From Amorphoplanes friuliensis DSM 7358 (lineage in GTDB: Bacteria; Actinomycetota; Actinomycetes; Mycobacteriales; Micromonosporaceae), in contig NC_022657.1 of assembly GCF_000494755.1 (NCBI RefSeq), positions 8,462,001-8,526,000 of the forward strand: a stretch of 64,000 nt of DNA. The letters run 5' to 3'. A program made the position numbers and the translations under genes. The notes beneath the pieces were generated by a model, which had not been told where the DNA came from, did no database searches, and was given only the letters and a program-made list of their open reading frames with translations. Within the stretch, counting starts at the first letter, position 1, and each line of letters starts with the position of its first letter. Below are positions 25,443 to 33,639 of the stretch, piece after piece.

Positions 25443-26712
25443 CGGCCAGGTACTCCGAGGCCACGAGTTTGCCCTTGCCGCCCGCGGAGACCGGCAAGGC
25501 CTCCGCGATCACCAGCTCCAGCTCGAACGGGCCGTTCGCCAGCACGAACAACTCCGCGCGGACGGCGTCGAGCACCGGTTCCGGGTCGGCCTCCGGGTCG
25601 AGAACCACGCTCATCCGTACCCGCCCGGCGGCGTCCTGGTGCACAAAACACTCGGCGACGCCCGGATGCCAGGCCGAGATCCACATGAAGGTGTCCGCGT
25701 AGAGCTTCCGCCCGTCGGCGAGCACGACCACGTCGTCGGCCCGGCCCCGGGTGAGCTCCAGCGTCCGGAACGTCCGCCCGCACGGGCACCGATCCGGGTT
25801 GATCCGGCCGATGTCCCCGATGGCGTAGCGCACCAGTGGCATGGCCCGCTCCATGTACGCGGTGACGAGCAGCCGCCCCTCGGCGCCCTCCGGCAGTGGG
25901 CGGCCGTCGTCGTCCACGACCTCGACGTGCACCCGGTCCTCGGAGATGTGCCGGCCGCCCCGCGAACACTCGAAGTAGACGTTCAGCACCTCGAACGCCG
26001 AGTACTCGTCGAAGACCGGTACGCCGAAGCTCTCGGTGAACTGCGCCCGGAGCTGCGGCGTCAGCAGTTCCGACTCGGTGAAGACGAGCTTCAGCGTCCG
26101 GCGGAGCTGGGCCAGCTCGCCGGCACTGAGCGACCGGAGCAGCTCCCGCAGGTGCACCGGCCAGCCGATCAGCACCTGCGGCCGGTTGCCGAGCAGCTCG
26201 GCCTTGATCTCGTCCATCGGCCGGCGGGTCAGCACGGTGTGCCGGCGGAACAGCTTGAACTTCTCGAAGAACCGTGGCGGGCCCTCGTACGGCCGCAGGT
26301 GGCTGAGGCGATAGGTGGGCAGGTAGCGGCCGGTGGCCAGGAACCGCCGGAAGCAGGCCGCCAGGTGGTAGTCGTGGCTGCGGCCGTCGTGGCGTACGAG
26401 CACACGCCGCCCGGTGCTGCCCGAGGTCTGGAAGTCCCGCCACCCGCTGCGATCGGTGCCCTCGGCGAGGAAGTCCTCCTGCGGCCGGTTCCGCAGCGTC
26501 TCCTTGCGCAGAACCGGCAGGGTGGTGAGCTCGCTGAGATCTTGCAACGGGTGCCGCGAGTAGAGGTCGTAGTCGCGGTAGAAGGGGACACGCTCCGCGG
26601 CGAACGCCAGCATCTCGTTGATCCAGCGCAGTTTGCGGCGTTCGAGGGTCCCGGCCGGGGCGTACTGGCGGATCAGGGTCACCGGCACGTACAGGGCTTC
26701 GCGCAGGAACAT
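25435..26712 (-). CDS. CapK/phenylacetate-CoA ligase-like adenylating enzyme
   Basis: A 425-aa member of the PaaK/CapK branch of the ANL superfamily. The ATP-binding loop QTSGSTGRRVLVRHDG lies at 95-110. FDEYSAFEV and the later LVTAYMERAMPLVRYAIGD fit the A8-A9 region, and RGRADDVVVLADGRKL starts the C-terminal swing domain. The family makes acyl-adenylates and CoA esters of aromatic or other acids; CapK homologs occur in capsule loci. The acid here could derive from tryptophan oxidation, which is inference. ATG 26712 lies 2 bp after the upstream stop. Confidence 0.8.
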   Translation of the reverse strand: MFLREALYVPVTLIRQYAPAGTLERRKLRWINEMLAFAAERVPFYRDYDLYSRHPLQDLSELTTLPVLRKETLRNRPQEDFLAEGTDRSGWRDFQTSGSTGRRVLVRHDGRSHDYHLAACFRRFLATGRYLPTYRLSHLRPYEGPPRFFEKFKLFRRHTVLTRRPMDEIKAELLGNRPQVLIGWPVHLRELLRSLSAGELAQLRRTLKLVFTESELLTPQLRAQFTESFGVPVFDEYSAFEVLNVYFECSRGGRHISEDRVHVEVVDDDGRPLPEGAEGRLLVTAYMERAMPLVRYAIGDIGRINPDRCPCGRTFRTLELTRGRADDVVVLADGRKLYADTFMWISAWHPGVAECFVHQDAAGRVRMSVVLDPEADPEPVLDAVRAELFVLANGPFELELVIAEALPVSAGGKGKLVASEYLAGV

Positions 26713-26714
26713 GG

Positions 26715-27413
26715 TCAGACCTGGGCCGGTTCGCGCTCGACGGTGCCGGCCTCGGCCGTTGCGGTGCCGGTGTTACGGCGCCACGGGTTCAGCTTGGCGA
26801 ACCAGGCGGCCGGGGCGAACAGCGCCAGTGCGGCGAGCACCAGGTGCACGGCGATGAAAGCGAAGGCCTCGTACTTGCTGGCCGGGTGGCCCAGGAACAC
26901 GGTCATGTGCGAGGCCCAGTCCCAGACCGCGGGGATCTTGTCGTACGGCGGGGCGAAGGTGTTGACCGTCAGGTAGGCCAGGTCCTCGGCGCCGGAGAGC
27001 ATGATCAGGAGCAGCGCGTAGGAGAGCCGCCGGCTGGTGCCCGCGTCACCGCCGCCGAGCCGGAACGCCAGCACGAACGACAGGATGATCATCGGGGTGA
27101 GCGTCAGGATGTGGTAATAGAGATTCGGGTGGTCCTCCGCGTAGAAGAAAATCTTCGGCACGAAGTACAGGAAATAGACCATGAAAGCCACCGGGACCAG
27201 CACCCGGACAGCTTTGATGCGCTGAAAGAATGCGACGTCCAGCCGGGCCAGCGCCTCGGCGGCAAAAATGAACGGCACCAATTTGAAGAGGAAGATGCCG
27301 AGCGATTTCACTTCACGATCGTGCGGCAGTGCGAACCAGATGATTCCGGCGCACACGGCGGCCGCCGCCAGACAGATCAGAAAGCCGATATTGCGGCGCA
27401 GCAGGGTGCTCAT
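26715..27413 (-). CDS. Membrane protein of unknown function
   Basis: A 232-aa protein with about six hydrophobic segments (starting ICLAAAAVCAGIIWFAL, about 13-29) and a polar C-terminal tail. Aromatic-rich segments (FMVYFLYFVPKIFFYAED) stand out. No domain recognised. Coupled by ATGA with the ATP-grasp gene before it and 2 bp from the ligase gene after it, so it belongs to the same pathway, perhaps as a membrane enzyme or transporter subunit. Confidence 0.6.
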   Translation of the reverse strand: MSTLLRRNIGFLICLAAAAVCAGIIWFALPHDREVKSLGIFLFKLVPFIFAAEALARLDVAFFQRIKAVRVLVPVAFMVYFLYFVPKIFFYAEDHPNLYYHILTLTPMIILSFVLAFRLGGGDAGTSRRLSYALLLIMLSGAEDLAYLTVNTFAPPYDKIPAVWDWASHMTVFLGHPASKYEAFAFIAVHLVLAALALFAPAAWFAKLNPWRRNTGTATAEAGTVEREPAQV

Positions 27414-28624
27414 ACGGCCATCTCCAAGTTTTCCGAGTGCTGACGGGGCGCCTTCGCGGCGATCCGGAAGTGCAGGGTGGCGAGGGCAGTGTCCAGACCT
27501 CGCCGGATGTCCTCGCGGTGATCCGCCGTCAGGACGAGATAGCCGAGCTTGTGCGCCGCCTGGGTGTAGCGCCGGACCGGATCGCCGACGTTCTTGAAGA
27601 GCCGCAGCTCCGCCAGGACGGGCAGCTCACGGGTCTCTTCCACCCCGTCGATCGCGGTCAGGGTCCCGTCGGTCGCGGCGGTGAGGATGTGCAGCATCGC
27701 GTAGCGCTGCTGGCGGCCGGTGCTCAGATCCAGCGATTCACCGAGGGCCAGCCGGATCGCCGCCTCCACGGTGTCCAGCCCGAACGCGTGCCGCACCAGC
27801 ATCGGCATGCCGTTGCCACCCAGCCGGGCGCCCATCTCGATGAAGTGGATGCGCTGCTCGGCATCGAGCACGAAGTCCACGTTGATCGGACCGCTACGGT
27901 GACCCAGCTCGGCGAAGAGGGCGGCGAGCATCTCGTCGAGCCGGTCGCGGACGTCCTCGCCGAGCTCGGCCGGCAGCACGTGCGAGACCGTGATCATCTC
28001 GGGCTCCGGCGTCATGACCCGCTCGGTGACGGCGACGAACACGGGACTGCCGTTCTGCGCGAAGCACTCCGCGGAGTAGTGCCGGCCCTCGACACGCTCC
28101 TCGACGATCACCTCGCCGGTGAACGAGTGGCGCCGGGCCAGAGCCAGGGCGGCGTCCAGGTCGCCGGCCGACCGCACGCAGGTCAGGCCCTTGCTGCCGG
28201 AGGAGTCCGTCGGCTTGACCACCACCGGCAGGCGCAGACCGGACGGGCCACGCCCGTGCCGGTAGGTGGGGAAGCCGAGCTTCGTAACGACCTCGTGGAA
28301 GAACGCCTTGTCCTCGGAAGCCCGCACGGCGAGCGGCGCCGGCCGGAACGCCGTGCCGTAGTGCGCGCTCAGCGCCGCCACCGAGGCCTGTGCCGCGTCA
28401 CTGGCCGGCGAGAGCACCGCCGCGACGTCGATCGCGCCCAGCCGCTCGGCGATCGCCGCCGGGTCCCGCGAGGTCAGGCAGAGGAACTCGTCAGCGGCGT
28501 ACGCCGCGAGCGCACCGGGGTTCCGGTCGACACCGATCACCCGGTACCCGAGCCGGCGGGCGGTGAGGTATGCGGGAAGCTGATCCTCCCCCGCGCCGAG
28601 GATGATGATGGACTGCTGGGTCAC
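27410..28624 (-). CDS. ATP-grasp family ligase
   Basis: A 404-aa enzyme with a CarB/PurK-like plan. The N-terminal Rossmann part begins IIILGAGEDQLPAYLTAR. The ATP-binding part has LPVVVKPTDSSGSKG and VIVEERVEG. The metal-binding residues are in NVDFVLDAEQRIHFIEMGAR. ATP-grasp enzymes join a carboxylate to an amine or thiol through an acyl-phosphate. With a CapK-type ligase and a dioxygenase next door, it may form an amide in the product. Start GTG 28624 overlaps the glycosyltransferase stop. Confidence 0.85.
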   Translation of the reverse strand: MTQQSIIILGAGEDQLPAYLTARRLGYRVIGVDRNPGALAAYAADEFLCLTSRDPAAIAERLGAIDVAAVLSPASDAAQASVAALSAHYGTAFRPAPLAVRASEDKAFFHEVVTKLGFPTYRHGRGPSGLRLPVVVKPTDSSGSKGLTCVRSAGDLDAALALARRHSFTGEVIVEERVEGRHYSAECFAQNGSPVFVAVTERVMTPEPEMITVSHVLPAELGEDVRDRLDEMLAALFAELGHRSGPINVDFVLDAEQRIHFIEMGARLGGNGMPMLVRHAFGLDTVEAAIRLALGESLDLSTGRQQRYAMLHILTAATDGTLTAIDGVEETRELPVLAELRLFKNVGDPVRRYTQAAHKLGYLVLTADHREDIRRGLDTALATLHFRIAAKAPRQHSENLEMAV

Positions 28625-29610
28625 AGGGCGGTCCTTTCGCTGTGCTGGGTCACGGGTGCCTCGTCGTGCGCGTAGAGGTCGTCCACGGCGTCGATCGGCA
28701 GATTGCCTTCGCGGATCAGATAGGACGGCAGCTCGCCGCGGACCCGGATCGACGGGATCAGGTATCGCGTCAGCACTCCCAGGCCCAGGAACGCCGCAGC
28801 GTTGACCACCAGCACCGCCGCGGTCGTGCCGGCCGAGCCGATCCGGCCGAGCGCCAGCAGCGCGAGGACCACACCGGTGAACAGCACGCAGAACGCCGAC
28901 GTCAGCTGCACGGCCGCCAGCGGGCGTACGGAGAAGCCGACAAAGAGGTCCATCGCGTGGCTGACCAGCTTGGTGAGGCTCCATTTGGCGGTCCCGCCGA
29001 CCCGGGCGGAGTGCTCGGTCGGCACCACGGCACAGCGCGCGCCGATCAGCGGCGCGGTCGCGATGAAGTACGGGGTCCGCAGTCCGGCCAGGACGATCCG
29101 TCGCGCGACCGAGGTCCGGGACACCCGGAACACCGAGGCGTGCATCGGCAGGCTGATCGCCAGCAGCCGGCGCGCGACGAACGCCAGCCCGGACGAGCCC
29201 CAGCGGCGCAGCACCGGGTCCTGCCGGTCGACCCGGACGCCGAAGACGATGTCGTAACCCTCGAGTGCCTTCTCGACCAGCTTCGGGATCTCGGTCGGCG
29301 GCGACTGCAGGTCCGCGTCCAGCTGCACGGTCCAGCGGTAACTGGCGTACTTGAAACCGGCCGAGAACGCGGCCTCCAGGCCGAAGTTGCGGGCGAACGC
29401 CAGGTAGCGGACCCGGCTGTCGGTCGCCGCGAACGACTTGATGAGGTCGAGCGTCCCGTCCTTGCTGCCGTCGTCGACGAACAGGATCTCGTACTCGGCG
29501 AAGCCCGCCATCACGGCGCTGATCTCGCGGTACGCCCGCTCGATGCAGAGTTCCTCGTCGTAACACGGCACCATCGCGGTGATCGGGGTGGCCCAGAGAT
29601 CGTCACGCAT
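28621..29610 (-). CDS. Glycosyltransferase family 2, polyprenyl-phosphate sugar type
   Basis: A 329-aa GT-A enzyme. FVDDGSKDGT (44-53) and the DAD motif at 98-100 in QLDADLQSP bind the nucleotide sugar and metal. RVGGTAKWSLTKL is typical of the GtrB/DPM1/ArnC subgroup, followed by two transmembrane helices at about 237-290. Such enzymes load a sugar onto polyprenyl phosphate at the membrane. Overlaps the dioxygenase gene by 8 bp. Confidence 0.88.
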   Translation of the reverse strand: MRDDLWATPITAMVPCYDEELCIERAYREISAVMAGFAEYEILFVDDGSKDGTLDLIKSFAATDSRVRYLAFARNFGLEAAFSAGFKYASYRWTVQLDADLQSPPTEIPKLVEKALEGYDIVFGVRVDRQDPVLRRWGSSGLAFVARRLLAISLPMHASVFRVSRTSVARRIVLAGLRTPYFIATAPLIGARCAVVPTEHSARVGGTAKWSLTKLVSHAMDLFVGFSVRPLAAVQLTSAFCVLFTGVVLALLALGRIGSAGTTAAVLVVNAAAFLGLGVLTRYLIPSIRVRGELPSYLIREGNLPIDAVDDLYAHDEAPVTQHSERTAL

Positions 29611-30328
29611 CGGTGCCGCCGTTCGCGCCCGGCCAGGCGTCCGGGAACAACCGGCGTGCCGTCATCCGCCACAGGTAGGAGGAGCCCTCCGAGCCGGCCG
29701 TGCCGGGCCGCCCGCCCAGGAACCGCTCGGCGAGGCTCGCGTGCCGGGCCCGCCACGCCACCACGGCTTCGTCGAAGTCGAGCATCGCGGCCCGCAACTG
29801 CTCGACGGCGACCATGGCACCGGGATCCGGCGCATCACGCCGCTGCTTCGCCAGCTGGGCGTACGCGTCGGCCACGGAGATCTCGTCCATCCGGCGTACC
29901 AGCCGGGCGGTCTCCTGCTCGGTGAAGCCGGGCACGGTCAGGTAGCGCGTCTCGCGCAGTCCACAAGCGAACTCGATCTCGCGCCATTGCGACGACTGGA
30001 TGCCGCTGGCGCTGCCCAGGTCGGCCCGGATCCGCTCGAAGGCGGCGGGTGTCAGTGTGGCCAGCACGTCGAACTGCGCGCTCAGCACCTGCATGATCGC
30101 CGGCAGCCGGCCGATCCGCGCGGTGGCCGTTCCGGGGTCGCCGGCCAGGATCGCGGACCGCGCCTCGTCGAGGTGGCCGAGGATCAGCGCGAACCACATC
30201 TCACAGATCTGGTGGGTGACGAGAAACAGCATCCGGTCCGGTCCGCCGTCGCGCACCAAGGTGCTGTCCAGCAGTTCATCGAGCCGGAGAAGGTCACGGT
30301 ACGTCTCGTCCCGCTGCAATTTGCGCAC
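29603..30328 (-). CDS. Tryptophan 2,3-dioxygenase-like heme enzyme
   Basis: A 241-aa member of the heme-dependent aromatic oxygenase superfamily. Key TDO residues are conserved by position: His39 and Glu43 in THQICEMW, Arg116 in QSSQWREIEF, the proximal-type His196 in WRARHAS, and the substrate loop PGTAGSEG. TDO opens the indole ring of L-Trp to N-formylkynurenine. The superfamily also includes natural-product enzymes with other reactions (MarE, PrnB, SfmD types). It is shorter than the usual 270-280 aa. No kynureninase or formamidase is nearby, and it leads a glycan-type operon, so a biosynthetic role is likelier than catabolism. Start GTG 30328. Confidence 0.82.
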   Translation of the reverse strand: MRKLQRDETYRDLLRLDELLDSTLVRDGGPDRMLFLVTHQICEMWFALILGHLDEARSAILAGDPGTATARIGRLPAIMQVLSAQFDVLATLTPAAFERIRADLGSASGIQSSQWREIEFACGLRETRYLTVPGFTEQETARLVRRMDEISVADAYAQLAKQRRDAPDPGAMVAVEQLRAAMLDFDEAVVAWRARHASLAERFLGGRPGTAGSEGSSYLWRMTARRLFPDAWPGANGGTDA

Positions 30329-30404
30329 GCCGGAACCAACCCCCTGCCATTTTCGCGGATGCGACGGATGTCGTCGTGCGGAAACGCTATCGGGGACAAC
30401 GCAA

Positions 30405-30438
30405 CAAAGCCTGTCCCTTGTTACAGGGACAGGCTTTG
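30405..30438. terminator. Perfect 14-bp stem terminator after the alcohol dehydrogenase operon
   Basis: CAAAGCCTGTCCCT (30405-30418) and AGGGACAGGCTTTG (30425-30438) pair without a mismatch around a 6-nt loop. It lies 20 bp past the stop of the minus-strand alcohol dehydrogenase gene. Read on the minus strand it is followed by TTGCGTT. It separates that operon from the dioxygenase operon, which therefore needs its own promoter in 30329-30404. Confidence 0.75.
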
Positions 30439-30458
30439 CGGAATACGCGGGGCGACGG

Positions 30459-31544
30459 TCAGAAAGTCACGACGGAACGGGCTCCCTCGCCGCGGGTCAT
30501 GCGCTCGAAGGCCGCCGGAACCTCGGCGAGGGTGATGCGGTCGGTGATGAGGTGGTCGAGTTTGAGAGCGCCCGACAGGACGTCCTGGGCCAGTGCCGGC
30601 ACCTCGACGTCCGGGTCCGAGGAACCGTAGACCGAGGCCCGCAGGGTGCGCGCGCTGGTGAAGATGTCCAGGGCGCTCAGCTCGACCATGTCGTCGGCCC
30701 GGCCCATGCCGACGACCGTCACCTGGCCGCCGCGGCGGGTGGCGCGCCAGGCGGCGCGGATGGTGGCGGCCCGGCCGACACATTCGAAGGCGTGGTCGGC
30801 GCCGAGCCGCGATGTCAGCGCGCGGATGTCCTTCGACAGGTTGTCCGACGAGACCACGAAGTCGGTGGCCCCCGCCGCTTCGGCCAGGGCCTTCTTGGCC
30901 TCGGAGACGTCCACGGCGATGACCGACGCCGCGCCGGCCGCGCGGGCTGCGGCGACCACGGACAGGCCGACGCCGCCGAGGCCGATGACCACAACCGACG
31001 ATCCCGGCTGCACCTCGGCGGTGTTGCGGACCGCGCCGGTCCCGGTGAGGACGGCGCACCCGAGCAGGGCGGCACTTTCCCAGGCCAGTTCATCCGGTAC
31101 GGGTATGACAGCCTTCTCCGGCACCACCACCTGCTCGGCGAACGCCCCCAGGCCGAGGGTCACGTGCACCGGTGCCCCGTCGAGGGTGATGCCGTTCTCC
31201 AGGGCCGCGACGTTCGCCGTGGAGCACAGCCAAGGTTCGCCGTGGGTGCAGAACCAGCACTGGCGGCAGGGCGGGGACCAGTTCAGGGCCACGTGCGTAC
31301 CGGCCTGGACCCGGGTGACGCCGGCGCCGGCCTCGACGACCTCGCCGGCGGCTTCATGGCCGAGCACCAGGGGGTGAGGCGGTTTGAGGGTGCCGTTGAC
31401 CATGGAGAGGTCCGAGTGGCAGACGCCGGCGGCCCTGATGCGGATGCGGACCTGGCCGGGGCCGACCTCGGGGAGGCGCAACTCCTCGACCGCGGGTGCG
31501 GCGCCGTTGTCGCGGACGACCAGGCCCTGAATGTATGCGCTCAC
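30459..31544 (-). CDS. Zinc-dependent alcohol dehydrogenase (MDR family)
   Basis: A 361-aa medium-chain dehydrogenase. The catalytic zinc ligands are seen in CHSDLS, GHEAAGEV and the later Cys. The structural zinc loop is CRQCWFCTHGEPWLC. NAD binding is at IGLGGVGLSVV. It resembles actinobacterial aryl/alkyl alcohol dehydrogenases of the NDMA-dependent/class III type. Start GTG 31544 overlaps the aldehyde dehydrogenase stop, and the two would oxidise an alcohol to an acid in sequence. Confidence 0.88.
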   Translation of the reverse strand: MSAYIQGLVVRDNGAAPAVEELRLPEVGPGQVRIRIRAAGVCHSDLSMVNGTLKPPHPLVLGHEAAGEVVEAGAGVTRVQAGTHVALNWSPPCRQCWFCTHGEPWLCSTANVAALENGITLDGAPVHVTLGLGAFAEQVVVPEKAVIPVPDELAWESAALLGCAVLTGTGAVRNTAEVQPGSSVVVIGLGGVGLSVVAAARAAGAASVIAVDVSEAKKALAEAAGATDFVVSSDNLSKDIRALTSRLGADHAFECVGRAATIRAAWRATRRGGQVTVVGMGRADDMVELSALDIFTSARTLRASVYGSSDPDVEVPALAQDVLSGALKLDHLITDRITLAEVPAAFERMTRGEGARSVVTF

Positions 31545-32941
31545 CGCTGGATCGCCTTCGTCTGCTGGAATTCGGCCAGGCCGTACGGGCCCAGCTCGCG
31601 GCCGATGCCGGACTGCTTGTAACCGCCGAACGGCGCGGCCGGGTTGAACGCGCCGCCGTTGACGTCGACCGCACCCGTCCGCAGGCGACGGGCCACGGCC
31701 AGCGCCCGATCGTCGGAGCCCCAGACGCCGCCGGCGAGGCCGTACCGGGAATTGTTGGCGATCTCGACGGCGTGGTCGTCGCTGTCGAACGGGATGATCG
31801 ACAGCACCGGGCCGAAGATCTCTTCCTGGGCGAGCTCACTGGCCGGGTCGACGTCCGCGAAGACGGTCGGGGCGACGAAGTAGCCGCGGTCGGGCACACC
31901 CGCGTCGCCGGCGACCTGGCGGGCGTCGGCGCGGGTGATGAAGCCGCGGACGCGATCGCGCTGCGCGGCGGAGACCAGCGGGCCGAGCCGCGTGCCCTCG
32001 TCGAACGGGTCACCGGTCGTGTACGCCGCGGCCGCAGCGGCGGCGAGCTCCACGGCTTCGGCGTAGTGGCTGCGATGGACCAGCATGCGTGTCCACGCCG
32101 TACAGGTCTGGCCGGAGTTGAGGAAGGCGTTGCCGACGCCGACCTTGACGGCCCTGGTCACGTCGGCGTCCTCGAGAATGACGTTGGCGGACTTGCCGCC
32201 GAGCTCGAGTGCCACCCGCGCGATCCGGTCGGCGGCGGCATGGGTGATCGCCCGGCCGGTCGCGGTGGAGCCGGTGAAGGACACCATGTCGACGCCGGGA
32301 TGGCCGGCGATCGCCGCACCGACGACCTGGCCGGTGCCGGGCACCAGGTTGAGGACGCCGGGAGGCAGCCCGGCCTCGTCGGCGGCGTCGAGCAGCAGGT
32401 ACGCGACCAGCGGCGTCAACTCGCTCGGCTTGAGCACCACCGTGCAGCCCGCGGCCAGCGCGGCGGCCACCTTCGCGACAACCTGGTGCAGCGGGTAGTT
32501 CCACGGGGTGATCGCCCCGACCACACCGACCGGCTCGTGGACGACCAGCGAATTGCCGATCGTCTCCTCGCGTACGGGTTCGGCGGCCAGGTCGGCGTAC
32601 GCACGGAGAACCGTGAGCGGGAGACCTGCCTGGACCATCTTGGCGACCTTGAGGGGTGTGCCCAGCTCGAGCCCGACGGTCCGGGCGATGTCGCCCGCGC
32701 GGGCCGTGAGGGACTCGTGGAGCTTGCCCAGCACCGCACCACGCTCGGCCATCGAGGTCTGCGCCCAGCCGGGGAACGCGGCGCGGGCGGCGGCGACGGC
32801 CCGGTCGACGTCCGCGGCGTTCCCGGCGGGCACGTGGCCGAGGATCTCCTCGGTGGCCGGGTTCTCGACCGGGATCGTCTCCGCGGACGACGGCGGCACC
32901 CAGGCCCCGTCGATGTAGATCTTGTCGCGGGAGAGGCTCAT
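31541..32941 (-). CDS. Aldehyde dehydrogenase family protein
   Basis: A 466-aa NAD(P)-dependent enzyme. The general base Glu is in LELGGKSAN, the nucleophile Cys in NSGQTCTA, and NAD contacts in PWNYPLHQ and GSTATGR. The C-terminal EIFGPVLSI and PFGGYKQSG are complete. The frame extends upstream over the TetR gene, but ATG 32941 overlaps the TetR stop (ATGA). It is between the regulator and the alcohol dehydrogenase, so its aldehyde should come from that alcohol. Confidence 0.9.
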   Translation of the reverse strand: MSLSRDKIYIDGAWVPPSSAETIPVENPATEEILGHVPAGNAADVDRAVAAARAAFPGWAQTSMAERGAVLGKLHESLTARAGDIARTVGLELGTPLKVAKMVQAGLPLTVLRAYADLAAEPVREETIGNSLVVHEPVGVVGAITPWNYPLHQVVAKVAAALAAGCTVVLKPSELTPLVAYLLLDAADEAGLPPGVLNLVPGTGQVVGAAIAGHPGVDMVSFTGSTATGRAITHAAADRIARVALELGGKSANVILEDADVTRAVKVGVGNAFLNSGQTCTAWTRMLVHRSHYAEAVELAAAAAAAYTTGDPFDEGTRLGPLVSAAQRDRVRGFITRADARQVAGDAGVPDRGYFVAPTVFADVDPASELAQEEIFGPVLSIIPFDSDDHAVEIANNSRYGLAGGVWGSDDRALAVARRLRTGAVDVNGGAFNPAAPFGGYKQSGIGRELGPYGLAEFQQTKAIQR

Positions 32942-33585
32942 GTCAGGCTCCCTTTCAGCTGATCCAGACCGGCCTTTTTCACCTCGAGGCCGGCAAGAAC
33001 GGTTTCCAGGCCGAGTGCAAACGCCCCTTCGTCGACGCTGCGCCGGTGCTCGGCCAGGAGGTGGGCGTCGCGCAGGTGCGGGTAGCGCTCGGCGTAGAGC
33101 CCGGGGTCCTCGTCGAAGCCTAGGGCGAAAGAGCCGAGGGCAGCGCCCGTCACGAGATAGCGCATCAGGGCGCCGATGTGGGTGGCCCGGGCGGGTGGCC
33201 AGCCGGCCGCGATCAGCCCGCCGTAGACGGTGTCGGCCATGGCCAGCGCGGCGGGCCGGCGGCCGGGGCCGTGGGCGAGGACGGGAACGATGTTGGGGTG
33301 CGCGGACAGCACCGCGTGGTACGAGTGCGCCCACAGCCGCAGCGCTTCGGACCAGTCGTGGGTGCCGAAGTAGGAGACGTCGACCTGGGCGACCACGGCG
33401 TCGGCGACCGCGTCCAGGATCTCGGCTTTGGTCGCGAAGTGGTTGTAGAGCGACGGGCCGGCAACACCCAGCTCGGTGGCGAGCCGGCGGACCGAGACGG
33501 CGTCGAGGCCTTCGGCGTCGACCAGGGCGGCGGCCGCGTCGACGATCCGCTCGCGGCTGAGCAGCGTGTGCCGGGGCCGGGCCAT
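32938..33585 (-). CDS. TetR family transcriptional regulator
   Basis: A 215-aa regulator with HTH VRRLATELGVAGPSLYNHFATKAEILDA (about 33-60) and a TetR_C-type ligand domain. ATG 33585 has CAGGAGCG upstream. First gene of the minus-strand operon and divergent from the acyl-CoA dehydrogenase gene, 54 bp away. The palindrome at 33614-33634 in between is its likely operator, so it would control both directions. Confidence 0.85.
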   Translation of the reverse strand: MARPRHTLLSRERIVDAAAALVDAEGLDAVSVRRLATELGVAGPSLYNHFATKAEILDAVADAVVAQVDVSYFGTHDWSEALRLWAHSYHAVLSAHPNIVPVLAHGPGRRPAALAMADTVYGGLIAAGWPPARATHIGALMRYLVTGAALGSFALGFDEDPGLYAERYPHLRDAHLLAEHRRSVDEGAFALGLETVLAGLEVKKAGLDQLKGSLT

Positions 33586-33603
33586 TTAACGCTCCTGAAA
33601 CTC

Positions 33604-33634
33604 TGGACGGCGCAAAACTTACACCGCTAGTTTT
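33604..33634 (+). promoter_or_regulatory. Divergent promoter with palindromic operator
   Basis: AAAACT (33614-33619) and AGTTTT (33629-33634) form a perfect inverted repeat with a 9-bp spacer. A weak promoter TGGACG (33604-33609), 18 bp, TAGTTT (33628-33633) would start transcription at about 33640, exactly on the GTG of the dehydrogenase gene, so a leaderless mRNA is likely; no ribosome site is seen. AACTTACAC (33616-33624) is shared with the site at 9556. Confidence 0.45.
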
Positions 33635-33639
33635 AGCAC

